A stretch of DNA of 64,000 nucleotides from Ceratotherium simum simum (GCF_000283155.1 NW_004454207.1:2999869-3063868); one strand, 5' to 3'; shown: positions 48,261 to 60,574, counted from the stretch's first letter. The notes: generated by a model from the letters alone, not told the origin. Numbers and translations: made by a program.

Positions 48261-48436
48261 CAGGCATTTTCAACCTTGGCTGCACAATGGACTCACCTGA
48301 GGAGTTTTAAAATATTGATGCAAGGGTCCCACCCCTGGAGATCCTAATTTAATTGGTCTGGGGTGTGGCCTGGGCACCAGGAGTTTAAAAAGCTCCCCAG
48401 GTGATACTGATGCACAGCCACAGTTGAGAAGCACTA
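48261..48436 (+). mobile_element. hAT-Charlie-type non-autonomous DNA transposon
   Basis: 176 bp with terminal inverted repeats (CAGGCATTTTCAACCTTGG at the left, TTGAGAAGCACTA at the right) and an internal near-palindrome around 'ttggtctggggtgtggcc'. Perfect 8-bp target duplication TTTTAGAG at 48,253-48,260 and 48,437-48,444, diagnostic of hAT elements. Confidence 0.88.
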
Positions 48437-48449
48437 TTTTAGAGCCGGG

Positions 48450-48640
48450 GTCACCAGCCTGTTTTTGCAAATAAACTTTTTTATTGGAACATAGCCACCA
48501 TTTGTTTACATATTGCCCATGGCTGCTTTCCTGCTACAATGAAAGTTGATTAGGTGTCACAGAGACCTTATAACCTGCAATGCCAAACATATTTACTATC
48601 TGGTCCTTTACACAAAATGTTTGCTGAGCCTGCTTTCGAG
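48450..48640 (-). mobile_element. Probable hAT-like DNA transposon remnant
   Basis: 'gggtcaccagcctgtttttg', 'aataaacttttttattggaa', 'catagccaccatttgtttac', 'tggctgctttcctgctacaa' and 'atatttactatctggtcctt' are the reverse of a common mammalian DNA-transposon repeat whose name I cannot recall with certainty. It directly follows the element at 48,261. Confidence 0.6.
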
Positions 48641-49292
48641 AGAAACTTAAGGAGGACTTTCAGTGTCACGTGAAAAATAATTTTAGGATTTTTACTCAAG
48701 GTACTGGGAAAATTCCCTTAAGGGATTCTGACAGGGACAAAATATTCAGATTACACAAATATTAGGGTACTATGAAGGTAAATGAGCCTTCACAGCTGTT
48801 CCTGTTTTCCACCAGCCTGGAGCAATGAGACAGAACTTAGGAGAAAGGAAAGGCTAAGTGGGTTTATGTTGGAGAAGGTGGGGAGCTGTTCTTAGGAAGA
48901 AACAATCCTAAAAGGAAAAGGCTGTGAAGCAGGGAAGAGCCAGGGAGCTTCAGGTAAGAGTTTAGAGGGTTTCTGGGGGGAGGAGGGGTGAGGAGGAGGA
49001 GGGCTGGAGAGCTGTCAACCTGTGACGAGTGACACTGCAGAGGTGGATGATTCTGGTGATTTTTAGAAATTTGGCTTTGTGCTATGAATCATATTCCCCT
49101 TAGTTTAAGAGACTTTTGTAAAGTTATATACATTTTCCAGACTTTTTTAGATGTCAGTTTGGTCTTTTTGCAACATAGCTTTGTACTATGATTAGCCTCA
49201 GTGGAAGCTGGAACTATTTGGGCTACAAGATGAATGTGCCTTTAAACCACCAATCTTCAACAGTGTCATAGCTGTTGGAATAGAACATCTAG
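48641..49292. other. Unassigned DNA
   Basis: No gene or repeat recognised. A purine-rich stretch lies at 48,970-49,010. Confidence 0.3.
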
Positions 49293-49296
49293 AGAG

Positions 49297-49841
49297 TGTA
49301 GAGGAGGAAGAATTATTCCTCTACCCTCTAGGTTCTTCTGGCTGGTCTAAGAATTAAATTGACACGAAACAGAATAACAGGAGAAAATCAAAGTTTAATA
49401 ACATATATACATGGGAGAAACCCAAGAAAACTGAGTAACTTGCCAAAATGGCCGAAGCCACCACCTTAAGTACCATCTTCAACTAACAACAAGGGAGAAA
49501 GTCACGGGTAGCGGTTTGGGGCCTCAAAGGGGAGGAAGGCAATTTACATGGAGATGGAAAAGCAAATGTTTAGTAAACAAATGTCTGCTATGCCTTGCAA
49601 AAACAATGGGACATGGGGAGGATTTTGATCAAACAGGCCTTGCTAGGTTCCTCCCTATCACACCTTGTTCATATGATACTATAGTTGTCTATGGTGATAG
49701 CTCCTTCCTGGAACAGGCCGTCTATCTTAAATTCTTTTACACAGTTAGGGGGAAGGTCAAAGTTTCTTCCTGAGTCTTTGTTCTTAAAAATAATCAAGCC
49801 AAAAAGACACATTTTGGGGTGGTAAATTCTGCTCCCCTACA
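49297..49841 (-). mobile_element. Solo LTR of an endogenous retrovirus, family A copy 2
   Basis: 545 bp, plus-strand start TGTAGAGGAGGAAGAATTAT and end TGCTCCCCTACA, so TG...CA termini. Perfect 4-bp target duplication AGAG at 49,293-49,296 and 49,842-49,845. It parallels the copies at 25,562 and 53,014 throughout ('gagaaaatcaa', 'catgggagaaaccca', 'gacacattttggggt'). No internal retroviral sequence is adjacent, so it is a solo LTR. Confidence 0.88.
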
Positions 49842-49845
49842 AGAG

Positions 49846-51115
49846 TCAGCAGCAGGAAAGTAAAAAAGGAATAAATGGGGATCTGAAAACTTACAGAAGA
49901 GCAATGTGACATTACTGGGTCAGTTTTCTCAACTCTGAGCTCTAAGTAGCTCCCATAGGACATATGTAAAGGAGCATCTGCTCAGCTCCTGGTCACTGCA
50001 GTCCAAGACCACAATATGCATACATCTCCTCTTCATTGTGAGGAATAGAACACCAGCACTTTAAGTGATTGTCTAAGCTAACATTATCACCAAAGTAACA
50101 GCCTTGTATAATCCCCTTTCAGATCTCAGATTCCCATCACCCAGAATCAAGGCTTTTAACAGGTAGAGGAAAGGAACTGGAATGAATATTCACAAATGCT
50201 TGCCCCTGGAGAAGGCTTTCTAGAATTATCAGCAAAACACTCTACTCTTTCCCTGGTTTGTCAATTCTCCCAACAAGAGACGAGTGGCTTAGGAGCCCAC
50301 ATTCCTCAAGACCCTGAATGATTTGGTGAACGTGGAGGCGACTTAGGACCAAGGTGAATCATGGGACTGTCAGCCTTAGAGCAAGGGATCAAATCAGAGG
50401 TCAGAGGCAGGAAGCAAATCTGAGCTTCCAGCATCTAGGACAGCCAACATGAGCTGGAGGTTTATTTCCAGTTCAGAAATCAGTCATCATCATTATCATA
50501 ATCCTACAGGTTGAACCCTGAGAGCATCTAACTCAAAAGGCTATTGCAGTAAAATAGCAACAGGAAACACGTACATGCATATTTCAAAAGTAGAATCCTG
50601 CAGTTTCAACTATTTTCCCATTTCTGTCTGTCCTTACTTATCTCTCTATACATACTTATCATATTGTTTCATAAATACTGGAAGCCTTCATTATCCAAGG
50701 ATAATTTGTATCTGAAAAAGGCAATTTAAAATGAATCCAGCTAAAATAAGAACCAAATGTCACAGTAAATATTGAAAAAAGATTTTTCCAGGATTTTATT
50801 CTGAAAAGAAAACCAGTGTGTTTTAAAAAGTAGGAAAATGATTTTATATACTCTCATATATTAAAAATTCAGGATATAGTTGCCATATATTTTTTAAATG
50901 AAGAACGACACACGTTAATTTCTCTTTTGGCATATATTGTTCTGGAAAAACTATATGATAGTGTTGTGTGGCCCTCTATTCACAGTTGACTTTCAGGCAC
51001 AGTCATAAAGAAGGTCATCTTTACAAAAACATTTGAAGATTTCATCAATTTGCCCCAAAGACCTCTCTAAAGCCCTTGATAGTCAAACCTTTTTTCAAAC
51101 CCCATATTCTGACAT
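49846..51115. other. Unassigned DNA between two related LTRs
   Basis: About 1.27 kb without primer-binding-site, gag, pol or env-like features, so the flanking LTRs are not the two ends of one provirus. 50,118-50,200 resembles 48,001-48,080. Confidence 0.45.
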
Positions 51116-51596
51116 TGTAGTAGAGGAAAAATAATTTTCCCTCTACCCTTCGAGGTTCTTGGCTGAGACCCTCCTGTAATAATAGACAGATTAACAAGAG
51201 AAAAACAGAAGTTTAATAACATGTATACCTCATGTATCCCTGGGAGATACGAAAACTGAATAACTCCCCAAAATGGCCCAAGCCAACATCTTAAATACCA
51301 TCCCCAGCTAAAAACAAAAGAAAGATGTTGGGGGTTGGGGAGGCTGGCTGTGGGAGGTTACCAGGAAAAAAACAATAAACAAGAGTAAGGTTGCCTCTCC
51401 ATTGATAAGAGTTTCTCTTCCAGACACCCTTACAAATGGAGATTTCCCTTATAAATGTAAATTTCCCTTACAATAGAGTAAATTCTACTCTTTTTAGAGC
51501 TTCTCCTGTGCCTGCTTTTTCTCAAAAATAATCAGCTCAAAATAATTCTTATGCCAAAGAGGCATATTTTGGGGTGGCATATTCTGTTATCCCTCA
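51116..51596 (-). mobile_element. Diverged LTR related to family A (copy 3)
   Basis: Starts TGTAGTAGAGGAAAAATAAT and shares the order 'taccctt..gaggttctt', 'agtttaataacatgtatac', 'aaaatggcccaagcca' and 'ggcatattttggggtgg' with the other copies, but the middle (51,340-51,480) is different. This is likely another subfamily. I could not find a target duplication. Confidence 0.7.
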
Positions 51597-51889
51597 TTTG
51601 GAGACAAAGATGGGATTGCTGCTGTTGGGTGAGAAGCAGACACAAAACACCCACTCTGAATGAATCTTGTCCTGGACAGTGTATTTGCATACACCCGGAG
51701 TATTCCATAGCATCTTTGTTAATTTTCTCTTCTCCTAATACCAGATTCTTATTTTGGCTTTGCCAATGGTTTGAGCCATTCTCCTGCATCATCAATGAAA
51801 CTGGGAGCCAACTTGCTTTAAGTATACTCAGTTTACAAAAGTAGTTAGATAATGCATTACTAAAACCCACCCTATAGCTAACATATCTG

Positions 51890-52362
51890 ATACTTGGGTG
51901 ACCACGGTAATGGGTGCTTGAGTTTTTCAGGAACTGAAAGTTGTTGACTCCTTGTCCAGTTCAGGCTGGTTAAGACCACTGATTCATCAACTGGGCCTGT
52001 GCGAGTGACCAATAGGTGACCCTTTGATGTCAAGGAGCTGAAAACTCCACCCTCAGATCATGGTAACACTGCCATTTTGTGAACATGCTCCTATGAAGAG
52101 CCATGAAGCTTGACTACACTTGAGCAGATCATCAATTATCTCACTTCTCCTTATGTCCAATCGCCTATTCCCACACTTCAGACTATCCTGCCCCCTTATC
52201 CTATAAATATCCCTAGTCCCCACTTCTAGAAAGGTGGATTTGAGATTTGTTCTGTCTCCTCATTTGGCTGCCTTGTGAATAAACCTTGTCTCTGCTGCAA
52301 ATTTGTCATCTCGGTGATTGGCATAATTGTGTGGTGGGCAAAGGAACCTGGTTTGGTAACAT
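51890..52362 (+). mobile_element. Probable ERV1-type LTR
   Basis: Plus-strand LTR-like organisation: TATA-like CTATAAATATCC near 52,201, polyadenylation signal AATAAA at about 52,279, then 'cttgtctctgctgcaaattt' and an end in GGTTTGGTAACA. The left end is approximate and no target duplication was found. Confidence 0.6.
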
Positions 52363-52489
52363 CAGCTTTGTGAACTCTTTCATTTTAGCAAGCTTTGTGA
52401 TTTCAGTTTAAAAACTATTTGCATTGAGTCATTAGATTTACAACATCCACATTCAATGACGCAGTTACTTACCAGGCTCCTTCACTAGA

Positions 52490-52915
52490 TTAAGAACTCT
52501 TTAATGGAGAGGATGTCGCTATTTATCTTCTACCACCAATGACTGCTATAAAGTAGGCACCAATTAACATTAGCTGAATTTAGTGGCTTTTCATTTAAGA
52601 TCTTCACTGACACAATGGGCAGGGATATGACTTAGTGTCAAATAAAGATGGATGCTTGGTTGAAACAAACTTTATTAAGTGGTCAATTCCTTAGTATAAT
52701 TTTTTAACGTTGTGTTGACTTTTGTTTCCCTATCCAATGTGTCAGTATTTGGATAATAAATATTTGGTCCCTAGCACCACTGATATTGTTTAATTAGCAG
52801 CCTCCTTAATGGAGGAGCTGTGACTTATTCATCTTCTACCTCCAATAACTGCTTAAAGTACGTATCAATTAACAGTAGTTGAACTGAATGTCTTTTCACT
52901 TAATATCTTCATCTT
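52490..52915 (+). repeat. Two tandem copies of a ~120-bp segment, 305 bp apart
   Basis: 52,495-52,610 and 52,800-52,915 share 'ttaatggag', 'tcttctacc', 'ccaat.actgct', 'aaagta' and 'caattaaca.tag.tgaa' in register at an offset of about 305 bp. The content resembles an L2 3' end, but the copies are more like each other than like that consensus. Confidence 0.55.
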
Positions 52916-53013
52916 CCAATAATTCCAGGCCATCCAGAATGACATAATAACAGCGTGTAGCACAATTAGATCATTGGCAACATTAGAAAGACAATCCAGA
53001 AGTGACTTTGAGC

Positions 53014-53569
53014 TATAGGGGAGGAAGAACTATTCCTCTACCCTCTAGGTCCTTCTCACTAGTCTAAGAATTAAATTGACGTAGGACAGAATAACAGGAG
53101 AAAATCAAACAAAGTTTAATAACATGTATACAGGGGAGAAACCCAGAAAAACTGAGTAACTTGCCAAAGTGGCAGAAACTACTACCTTAAATACCATCTT
53201 CAGCTAGGGACAAAGGAGGATGTGATGTTGGGGGTAGTTGTTTGAGACTTCAAAGGGGAGAAAGGCAATTCACATGGAGATGGAAAAGCAAATGTTTGGT
53301 AAACAAATGTTGACCATGCCTTGCAAACACAATGAGAGATGGAGAGGACTTTGATTAAAAAGCCCTTGTTAGGTTCCTCCCTGTCTATCACACCTAGTTT
53401 ATATTATACTATAGTTATCTTATGGTATTAGCTCCTTCCTGGAACAGGCCTTCTATCTTAAATTCTTTTAGGCAGTTAGGGGGGAGGTCAAAGTTTCTTT
53501 CAGAGTCTTTTGTCCCTAAAAATAAGCCAAAGAGACACATTTTGGGTCGGCCAATTCTGATCCACCACA
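53014..53569 (-). mobile_element. Solo LTR of an endogenous retrovirus, family A copy 4
   Basis: 556 bp, plus-strand start TATAGGGGAGGAAGAACTAT, end GATCCACCACA. Possible 4-bp target duplication GAGC (53,010-53,013) and GGGC (53,570-53,573) with one mismatch. It matches copy 1 and copy 2 along its whole length. Confidence 0.85.
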
Positions 53570-53698
53570 GGGCACATACAAAATGTTTCATAAATGTTCT
53601 TTGAATTGAATAATGGATCTTCAAACAAGACAGAAAAGACTTTATTTTACCTACAACCTTGCATGGAAGTCTTGAGTGACCAGAGTAATAATTCCTAT

Positions 53699-53767
53699 TT
53701 TCTCTCTTTTTCTTTCTCTCTCTCTCTCTTTCTCTCTCTCTCTCCTTTTCTCTCTCTCTCTTTTTAG
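53699..53767 (+). repeat. CT-rich simple repeat
   Basis: About 68 bp made only of C and T in TC/TTTC units. The minus-strand Arg/Glu-rich frame here is its translation product and not a gene. Confidence 0.9.
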
Positions 53768-56329
53768 TATTGACATCCTGAAGGACCACGGCAGTTGCTT
53801 GCAAGGGCCAAATATGTCGATGTTGATGAGAATATGATGATAGAGATTCAAGATTCCCCCAAAGAAAGAGTATGTGCTAATCTGGGCATTGAGCATCCTT
53901 GCTTTCAGTAGGGAGATATTTTAATGTGCTCATTCGTTCCTCCAGTCTTCAGGATATTCTCTAGCCATTTGGCTTACTTGCTGACTCTTGCCCTTCCATG
54001 AAGCAGCCATAAATGCAAAGCTCTCAAATAGAAAATTCTATTGGTCTCATTTTGAACACCCCCTTGAGTCAAGGTTAGGAAGATGGGAGATAATGATCCT
54101 TTTCGTCCCCTTAAATTTAAATACACAAATTTAAAAGTACATTAACTCTATTTAAAAAGAAAACCAAAATGTCACAAAGGCAGGAATAATTCAAATGCAG
54201 TTTAGGCTAATGAGGGAGCTGTATCCTTTCACTATTCTGTTCTGGGAGCTTTTCAATCAGTTAGCATTGGCAAAGCTTCTGAACAAAGACAGTAATTACC
54301 AAATAAAAATTGCCTTCAATGCATTGTCTAACTGTGTTCACAGTTTGGTATGAACAGATTTACAATCCTTTTATTCCAACAGGAACTACCAGTTCTCCCT
54401 TCATTTCAAATAACCTGTTCATCTCAGCATGAAAACAGCTAAAATATACCAGCAGAATATGCTGCCTCTGCAACCCGAGCCGCAGACAGCAGGAGTCAGC
54501 TTCTTCCAACAGGCACAAATATAACAGGCTTGGAAAAACTACAAAACAAAGACTCTAAAAACTCTTGAATATTTTTTTTAATTACAGCAGTTATTTGGTT
54601 CTCGTTCTTTTCACTATTTTGTATCTTTTGTCCAAAATTAAATTAATTCCATTTTGTGTAAAATGATCAAAAGTGCAGATTACAGTAGCAAAGTTATGCT
54701 TAAATAATGATCTATGGCTGCTACTCAGGTACATAGATCAATACGTTCTATTTCTTAGGGGTAAGTGGCACAGATATATATTCACTTTACCAGAAACAAC
54801 CTAATTGGTGGCATCATCAAGCAATTACTTGGTGCCCGACACCCATCCATAATGCATTATCTTTTTCTACTCTCTATCCCATGCTTGAGGTAAATGTGTA
54901 TATACATATAAACCACGTATTAGAATTCTACAATAGCATTCCTACAGGAAGTCTCTATAATAAATTGAGAACTTCACACAGAACTTTGTGTTGCAGTATA
55001 ATACAGAGCATGTTAAAATGTTGACCTAAGACTATCTACAAGTATAATGGATATAAGGTCAGTTCCAAGCACAACTTTCTCATTGGTCCATGTCACATTA
55101 TGTCCTCATGGCAGTGTGAGCATAGCGATTGATCCCTTTGGTTACCAGTGTTGCTTCACTGGATGTATACCAACCATATACTTGGTTTGTCCCAAATGTA
55201 CACTGAACATGGTAACTGGACATGGTAACTATTTGGCTAACAGAGGTGTATAGCTGTAACAGAGTGGAATCCTGGAAAGGGCACTCTCCAAAAAGTTGGG
55301 AGAATTGTTTCTATGCCTCAACCTGTTACTGTCTATGTATGACATCATGTAACTCTCTTTACCTCTCTGAACTTCAGGATGCCATTATTAAGAGATAGAG
55401 GAGGGAGTTGGTCTGATCATTCCTTTTGTCTCAAAGTGTATTCCATGGAGAAATGATCTGATGAGATATACCACTGCATCTGCTTGTTAGTATGCCCTTC
55501 TGGAAGAATCAAGCCTCTGGGAATCCCTGCAATAAATAAATCTGTTTAACTTTTTAACTCAGCATTATATGAGCTTATATAACCACAGAAGTCCTTCGTT
55601 TTTTAGTGGAAGACTCATAATATCCCCATTCTGATTTTTTCTCAAAACACACTTGGGGAAGCACTAGACCAGCTCCCTTCCAGATCTAACAGTATATAAT
55701 CTAATTCCAGGCTCAAGATCCACTTTGTGGACCAATGGTAATGGACCTCCATCATGCCAACTGCTAGAGGATCTGAGAATTTTTAAAAACTCAGTGCAAT
55801 TTTTTCTGTCCTCCAGCACTCACAGGGACAGAAAAGACCTTTCACTCTGTATTCTCCATCCTCCAAGCACATGCAAAGTGTCTACAATCATCAGGCATAT
55901 GCTAGAGCCCCTGGTCATATGAATCTAAGTCCCGCAAGTGTATCCTTGCTTGTGGTTCCTTGGTAGGTGTAGTTAAAGGGTCAGCCCTGAGTAATCTGCA
56001 TATATATGAAACAATAATATTTTGCTTTGTCTATGTCCCATTTTTGGAAATGAATGTAAATTTACCTTTAAAAAATCTACCAAATACCACAATCTCCACT
56101 CTTCTCAGCATCTCCCCAATCTCGTCAGGACTTTGCCTGCACATCTGTTTTAAATCCCAACTGCTTCTGTTTTTGCTCACTCCCACTTTTCTCATTCTGG
56201 ATGCACCCAGAGAACAACTGTCAACTACCACCCATATAATAGCAATTTGCATATTTAAAGTCTAATTTTTCCCTCAGCCTTCTTTTCTTCATTTCATTTA
56301 CCATTTTTTCTAGAATTCCACCATCATGA
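53768..56329. other. Mostly unassigned DNA
   Basis: 55,290-55,400 has a weak reverse MIR-like order ('gtaactctctttacctctct', 'gaacttcaggatgcc'). 55,435-55,660 may be an old DNA-transposon remnant. Otherwise nothing recognisable; short frames have no domain or signal. Confidence 0.35.
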
Positions 56330-56440
56330 CTTTTAATGGCTTTGATTGCTTTTCTCTGGACTCTCTCCAAGTTCTACATCGCTCCTTTGAACTAAAAGTT
56401 CCCAAGTTGAGCACAGTGCTTCCATGGAGATATGACTAAT
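56330..56440. repeat. Possible L3/CR1 LINE fragment
   Basis: 'ttttctctggactctctcca', 'agttctacatcgctcctttg' and 'gttgagcacagtgcttcca' resemble a segment near the L3/CR1 3' end ('ctctggaccctctccagttt', 'gaactgggcacagtactcca'). Confidence 0.4.
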
Positions 56441-57080
56441 AATGCATTGGCTCTTAAATCTAGCTGAACAGCAGAATCATATTTTTTTAAACTATAGATT
56501 GCAAAGCTCCACACAGCCGTGTATGGGAAACATTAATTTAAATTGGTATCATATTGATTTTTATTGGAATGGCTTCCTTCCAAAAGTCCAGGCCCATTTC
56601 AATTGTTCCCTCTTTGGGAAGATTTTCCTGTCCAGTGCAACTCAACCAACATCCCTCACAGTCTATAAGTCCCCTTGGGGTTTGTACCATACTGCATTGC
56701 ATTGCATTGCTAGCCATATATAGTAATACCCTCTTTGGGAGATCTTAGATTGTGAAGCCCCTTACTCTTGTGTTTGTCTTCCAACCCCAGTACTAGGAAA
56801 GGATCAATTTCAGTTAGAATCAGCACTTGGAACAAGTCCTCACCATATTCCTCTATACACATTTCCCACCAAACACCAGCAAAATGGAGGCCCCCTCAGT
56901 TTTGAGAACAGAGAACTTGTAATCCACCTATCACTACCACATGATGTGGCATATAATAGCTATTTTCTTTATTTAAAAAATTTTTTTCCAATGAGATTTC
57001 AAGCAATCTGAAGGGGGGTGTTATGTCTTAGAAATTTTTGCATTTCCTATAGGGACTATACCTCAGTAAATATACCATCA
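56441..57080. other. Unassigned DNA
   Basis: No gene or repeat recognised. Confidence 0.3.
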
Positions 57081-57215
57081 GAATGAAAGAACTCAAAGTA
57101 ACTTAAGGACTAAGCATTTAAACCCTCATTTTACAGGTGAGGAAACTGAGGCCCAGAGAACTGAAGTGATTTACTCACATAAAAATACATGTCAAATCAG
57201 ACCTCAGGCTACCCT
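57081..57215 (+). repeat. MIR SINE fragment
   Basis: 'ccctcattttacaggtgagg', 'aaactgaggcccagagaact' and 'gaagtgatttactcacat' match the MIR core. Confidence 0.7.
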
Positions 57216-58845
57216 ATACCCTGGGGTCTTTTTGCTTATTCCATGTGTCCTCTATTAATTGAATGGAGTTGATTGATTGGCTTCCTAGCTCTATCTCCAG
57301 GAACTCGGAGTAAAACTCCACCACTGAACTCTTGAGAGGAATGTCTTCTGAAGAACAGAATTTCCCATCTAGGAAACAGGGAAATGCCACTGGCAATAAG
57401 CTGAAGACTGACTTTGATTTACTGTACTAGGCATGATTTCAATGACTAACCACTTGTACACACACATAGGCCACATCAACATAGGGTAGATTTGAATAAA
57501 TTAGGCAATCAAGTAGGAAAATATAAGCACAAGCTAGGCCAAGTTCAAATACCTGGCCTCACATCAGTCAAAACCATCATATGTAGAATGATGGAAGTAG
57601 AAAGAAGATATCACTTCCATTGAATTCAGTTGGAAACACATTCCAATTTCAATTTAGCAAGATTTCATCAGAAGGGTTCTCCTGCAAATTGAATTCCGTC
57701 TCATTGTTATTATTCTCATTGTTTGTGTGTAGTTTGAAATATTAGTGTTGTTGCTACCACTGCTGTATTTATTATTGTTGGGTGCTGGGGTTCATCTCCA
57801 ACCATGCTTTCACCCAGCTGAGTAGCCTTCATATCCCTCCTGGCTGGTGAGTCAGATCATCCAGATAGATTCTCCAAAAGAACACCCAGTGAGGAAGGGG
57901 CAACCAAGGTGGCCACAATCCAGTCCTTGTGAGCCCAGGACCTGAGTGTAAAAGGTTATTTGATATACATTTAAAGGAATTCCGGAAAAAGCAAACATAG
58001 CAGGGAGTCTTTACCTTGTAAAATATGTTCTTTAGAAGTGGTTCCAAAAGCCATGCTAAACCCACTCACTTACCCAGATACTGAAAACTCAAAGCAAAGC
58101 TTCTTGTGAGCTTCCCCTGCTCAGTAGGGGAAGGGAGGCAGCGGAGGTGCTCAGAGAAAGTGTGGCTCCTTTGGCATTATGTGCCTGAAAAATTCTTCAA
58201 GTCCAACAGCAAATGAGTCAGCAGAGTTTTCTGGAACAACCAAGGAGAGGATGCTTACGTTAGGAGACTATTTATTTGGTTGCTACATAATACTGTAGAT
58301 TAATTAGGAGTAAGAATGGGTGAAACTGTTTGGAAAAAGTGATAGTAGCTTGAAAGCTTCACCCACCCGTGACCTAATCTCCATTACAGTTCCATGCAAC
58401 TCATTATTTGAGGGGGAGTAGGAAAGTGACATCAACCAAATGTTATAAAATCTTTGATCATATTGGCCCAGATATCAGGCTTATAAGGTCAAGGTTTAGA
58501 AAAAGTAAATTGCCACAAAATTTAAACAAACCCTTTATATTTAAAGGTGCAAAATATGTCCACTGTGGCTCCCAACATGTTAAGAAATGCATCAAGAGCA
58601 AAATCTAGCCAAAATACAAATTAATGTGGCTTAGAAACATCTTTCCTCATTTTCTAAATGTTTCCATATCTGGCAAAATGACCAGGGCAGAGGGTGATGT
58701 TTTCAATATACTCAAGATTCAAACTGAGTTTATAGTGATTACTTGAGAGACTCTAGTCTCTGAAATCCACCTCCTGTCACCTGATGTCCTTGACTGTTTG
58801 CTTCTTAGGCTATTTATTCTCTCATCTTGGTCATCATCGCTCCAA
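57216..58845. other. Unassigned DNA
   Basis: No gene or repeat recognised. The small plus-strand frame at 58,408-58,608 is lysine-rich with no recognisable domain. Confidence 0.3.
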
Positions 58846-59100
58846 CTCTACTGGACCATTCCGATGAGCATACATACACCTTCCTGTATTCATTACCAGT
58901 TTAAAACAATTATCAACTCATGGCCAACCTTATTTCATCCATACCCTTTCCCCCGAACTATTTTGAAGCACTTTCCAGACATTATATTGTTTTATCCATA
59001 AATAGTGAAGCATTTATCTCTAAAAAATAAAGATCATTTTAAAAAACATAATCATAATACCATCATCCCACCTAAAAATATTAGCATTTTTAACAGTCTA
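58846..59100. repeat. Old LINE-like segment
   Basis: 'caattatcaactcatggcca', 'accttatttcatccataccc', 'gaagcactttccagacatta', 'agtgaagcatttatctctaa' follows a common old mammalian repeat that I associate with L1-related 3' sequence. Family not certain. Confidence 0.45.
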
Positions 59101-60015
59101 TTTCTTACTGACAACTAGAAACTATACTAGAAGCTGACCAGAGACAAAAGAAAGATCACTTGGTTCTTTTCTCTGGACATTTGCTTGCAAAGCATCACAT
59201 GTCCACCTAAAGATTGCCTGCATCTCTATATTCTACCTCTAGGAGCTGCGTGACATTTGGGGATGAGAGAAGAAAACTGAAATGTCACCCTCTATAACGC
59301 GGCAATCTGGAAAAGCTGATCTCAAAAGATGGGTTTTTAAGAGTCTATGTTCTTTGGTTTTTAAGAGCCTACTGATAATTTTTTTAATGAGAGCTTACAA
59401 CAAAAAACCCTCCCTTGAACAATGGCTCTGCAGATTGAAAAAAATGGAACATTGTGGGTGAGACTGGCTTTGTAGAAGTTTCACGACTTAGTAGAAAAAA
59501 AAGGTAGGCAGATCTGTGAAAACCTTCACAGGGTCACGCGTCCCTCCCAAGCCCAGCTGGTACCACTATTTTTTTTTAAAACCAAAGAAATCAATCTTAA
59601 AAGATCTTGCATTTGTTTTATGCATATCAATTCTGTTTGCTACTTAAAGCATGTGATTAAGCTGTACCAGGAGACTATAGAATAAGAAAATCCTCAGTCT
59701 TGAGAAAAGCACTGAGATGGAGGGGAAGACCTCGGGCCCCAAGACACCCACCAAAATTAGATAGAAATCGTTGGGCAGAACAGACAATCCCGTCGCCTGA
59801 GGCCAGCCCCTAAATTCTGGCTGGCCCCCAGAATGGAGCCAAGATAAAGGTAAAACTTTTTGGTTTCTGTGGTGAGCCTTTACCCAGATCAAACCACTCT
59901 GTAAGAAGGATGGCCTGATACCTGGAATTCCACACTCTTAGGCTCTCCGTTTCAAGGAGCAGGGGTTCATCAGATCCACTCCTCAGCATGGCAGTGGGAT
60001 AATTAATGTACCATC
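59101..60015. other. Unassigned DNA
   Basis: No gene or repeat recognised. Confidence 0.3.
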
Positions 60016-60023
60016 CAATAGAA

Positions 60024-60250
60024 CTGGGCTTCTCAACCTTGGTAGTATTGACATTTGGGGCCAGGAAATTCTTCGCTGTTTGGGGGCCAGGGGGACTGTC
60101 TGTGACTTTAGGATGTTTAGCAGCATCCCTGGTCTCCACCTACTAGATGTGAGTAGCACTGCCCCACCTCAAGTTGTGACAACTAAAATGTTTCCAGACA
60201 CTTCTAGATGTCTCCTGGGGGGCAAAATCAACGCTGGTTGAGAACCACTG
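60024..60250 (-). mobile_element. MER5A-type hAT non-autonomous DNA transposon
   Basis: Matches MER5A: 'gcttctcaaccttggtagta', 'aggatgtttagcagcatccc', 'atgtctcctggggggcaaaa' and the terminal GGTTGAGAACCACTG. The 8-bp target duplication is CAATAGAA at 60,016-60,023 and CAATGGAA at 60,251-60,258, with one mismatch. Confidence 0.88.
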
Positions 60251-60264
60251 CAATGGAAGTAATA

Positions 60265-60564
60265 ATTTTTGTGTGTGTGTGTGAGGAAGATCAGCCCTGA
60301 GCTAACGTCCATGCCAATCCTCCTCTTTTTGCTGAGGAAGACCGGCCCTGAGCTAACATCTATTGCCAATCCTCCTCCTTTTTTTTTCCCCAAAGCCCCA
60401 GTAGATAGTTGTATGTCATAGTTGCACATCCTTCTAGTTGCTGTATGTGAGACACGGCCTCAGCATGGCCGGAGAAGCGGTGTGTCGGTGCGCGCCCGGG
60501 ATCCGAACCCGGGCCGCCAGTAGCAGAGCGTGGGCACTTAACTGCTAAGCCACGGGGCTGGCCC
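60265..60564 (-). mobile_element. ERE-type SINE with (TG)n at its tail side
   Basis: Minus-strand SINE ending CCACGGGGCTGGCCC. TG run at about 60,271-60,282. Target duplication GGAAGTAATA at 60,255-60,264 and 60,565-60,574. It was inserted into the right flank of the MER5A, so it is younger than that element. Confidence 0.92.
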
Positions 60565-60574
60565 GGAAGTAATA

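Noticed and set aside
49297..51596. A provirus bounded by the LTRs at 49.3 and 51.1 kb
   Set aside because: The 1.27 kb between them has no primer-binding site or gag/pol/env-like sequence, the LTRs are clearly diverged from each other, and the left one has its own target duplication.
53415..53896. Minus-strand frames rich in Arg/Glu/Lys
   Set aside because: They are translations of the CT-rich simple repeat at 53,699-53,767 and of the adjacent LTR.
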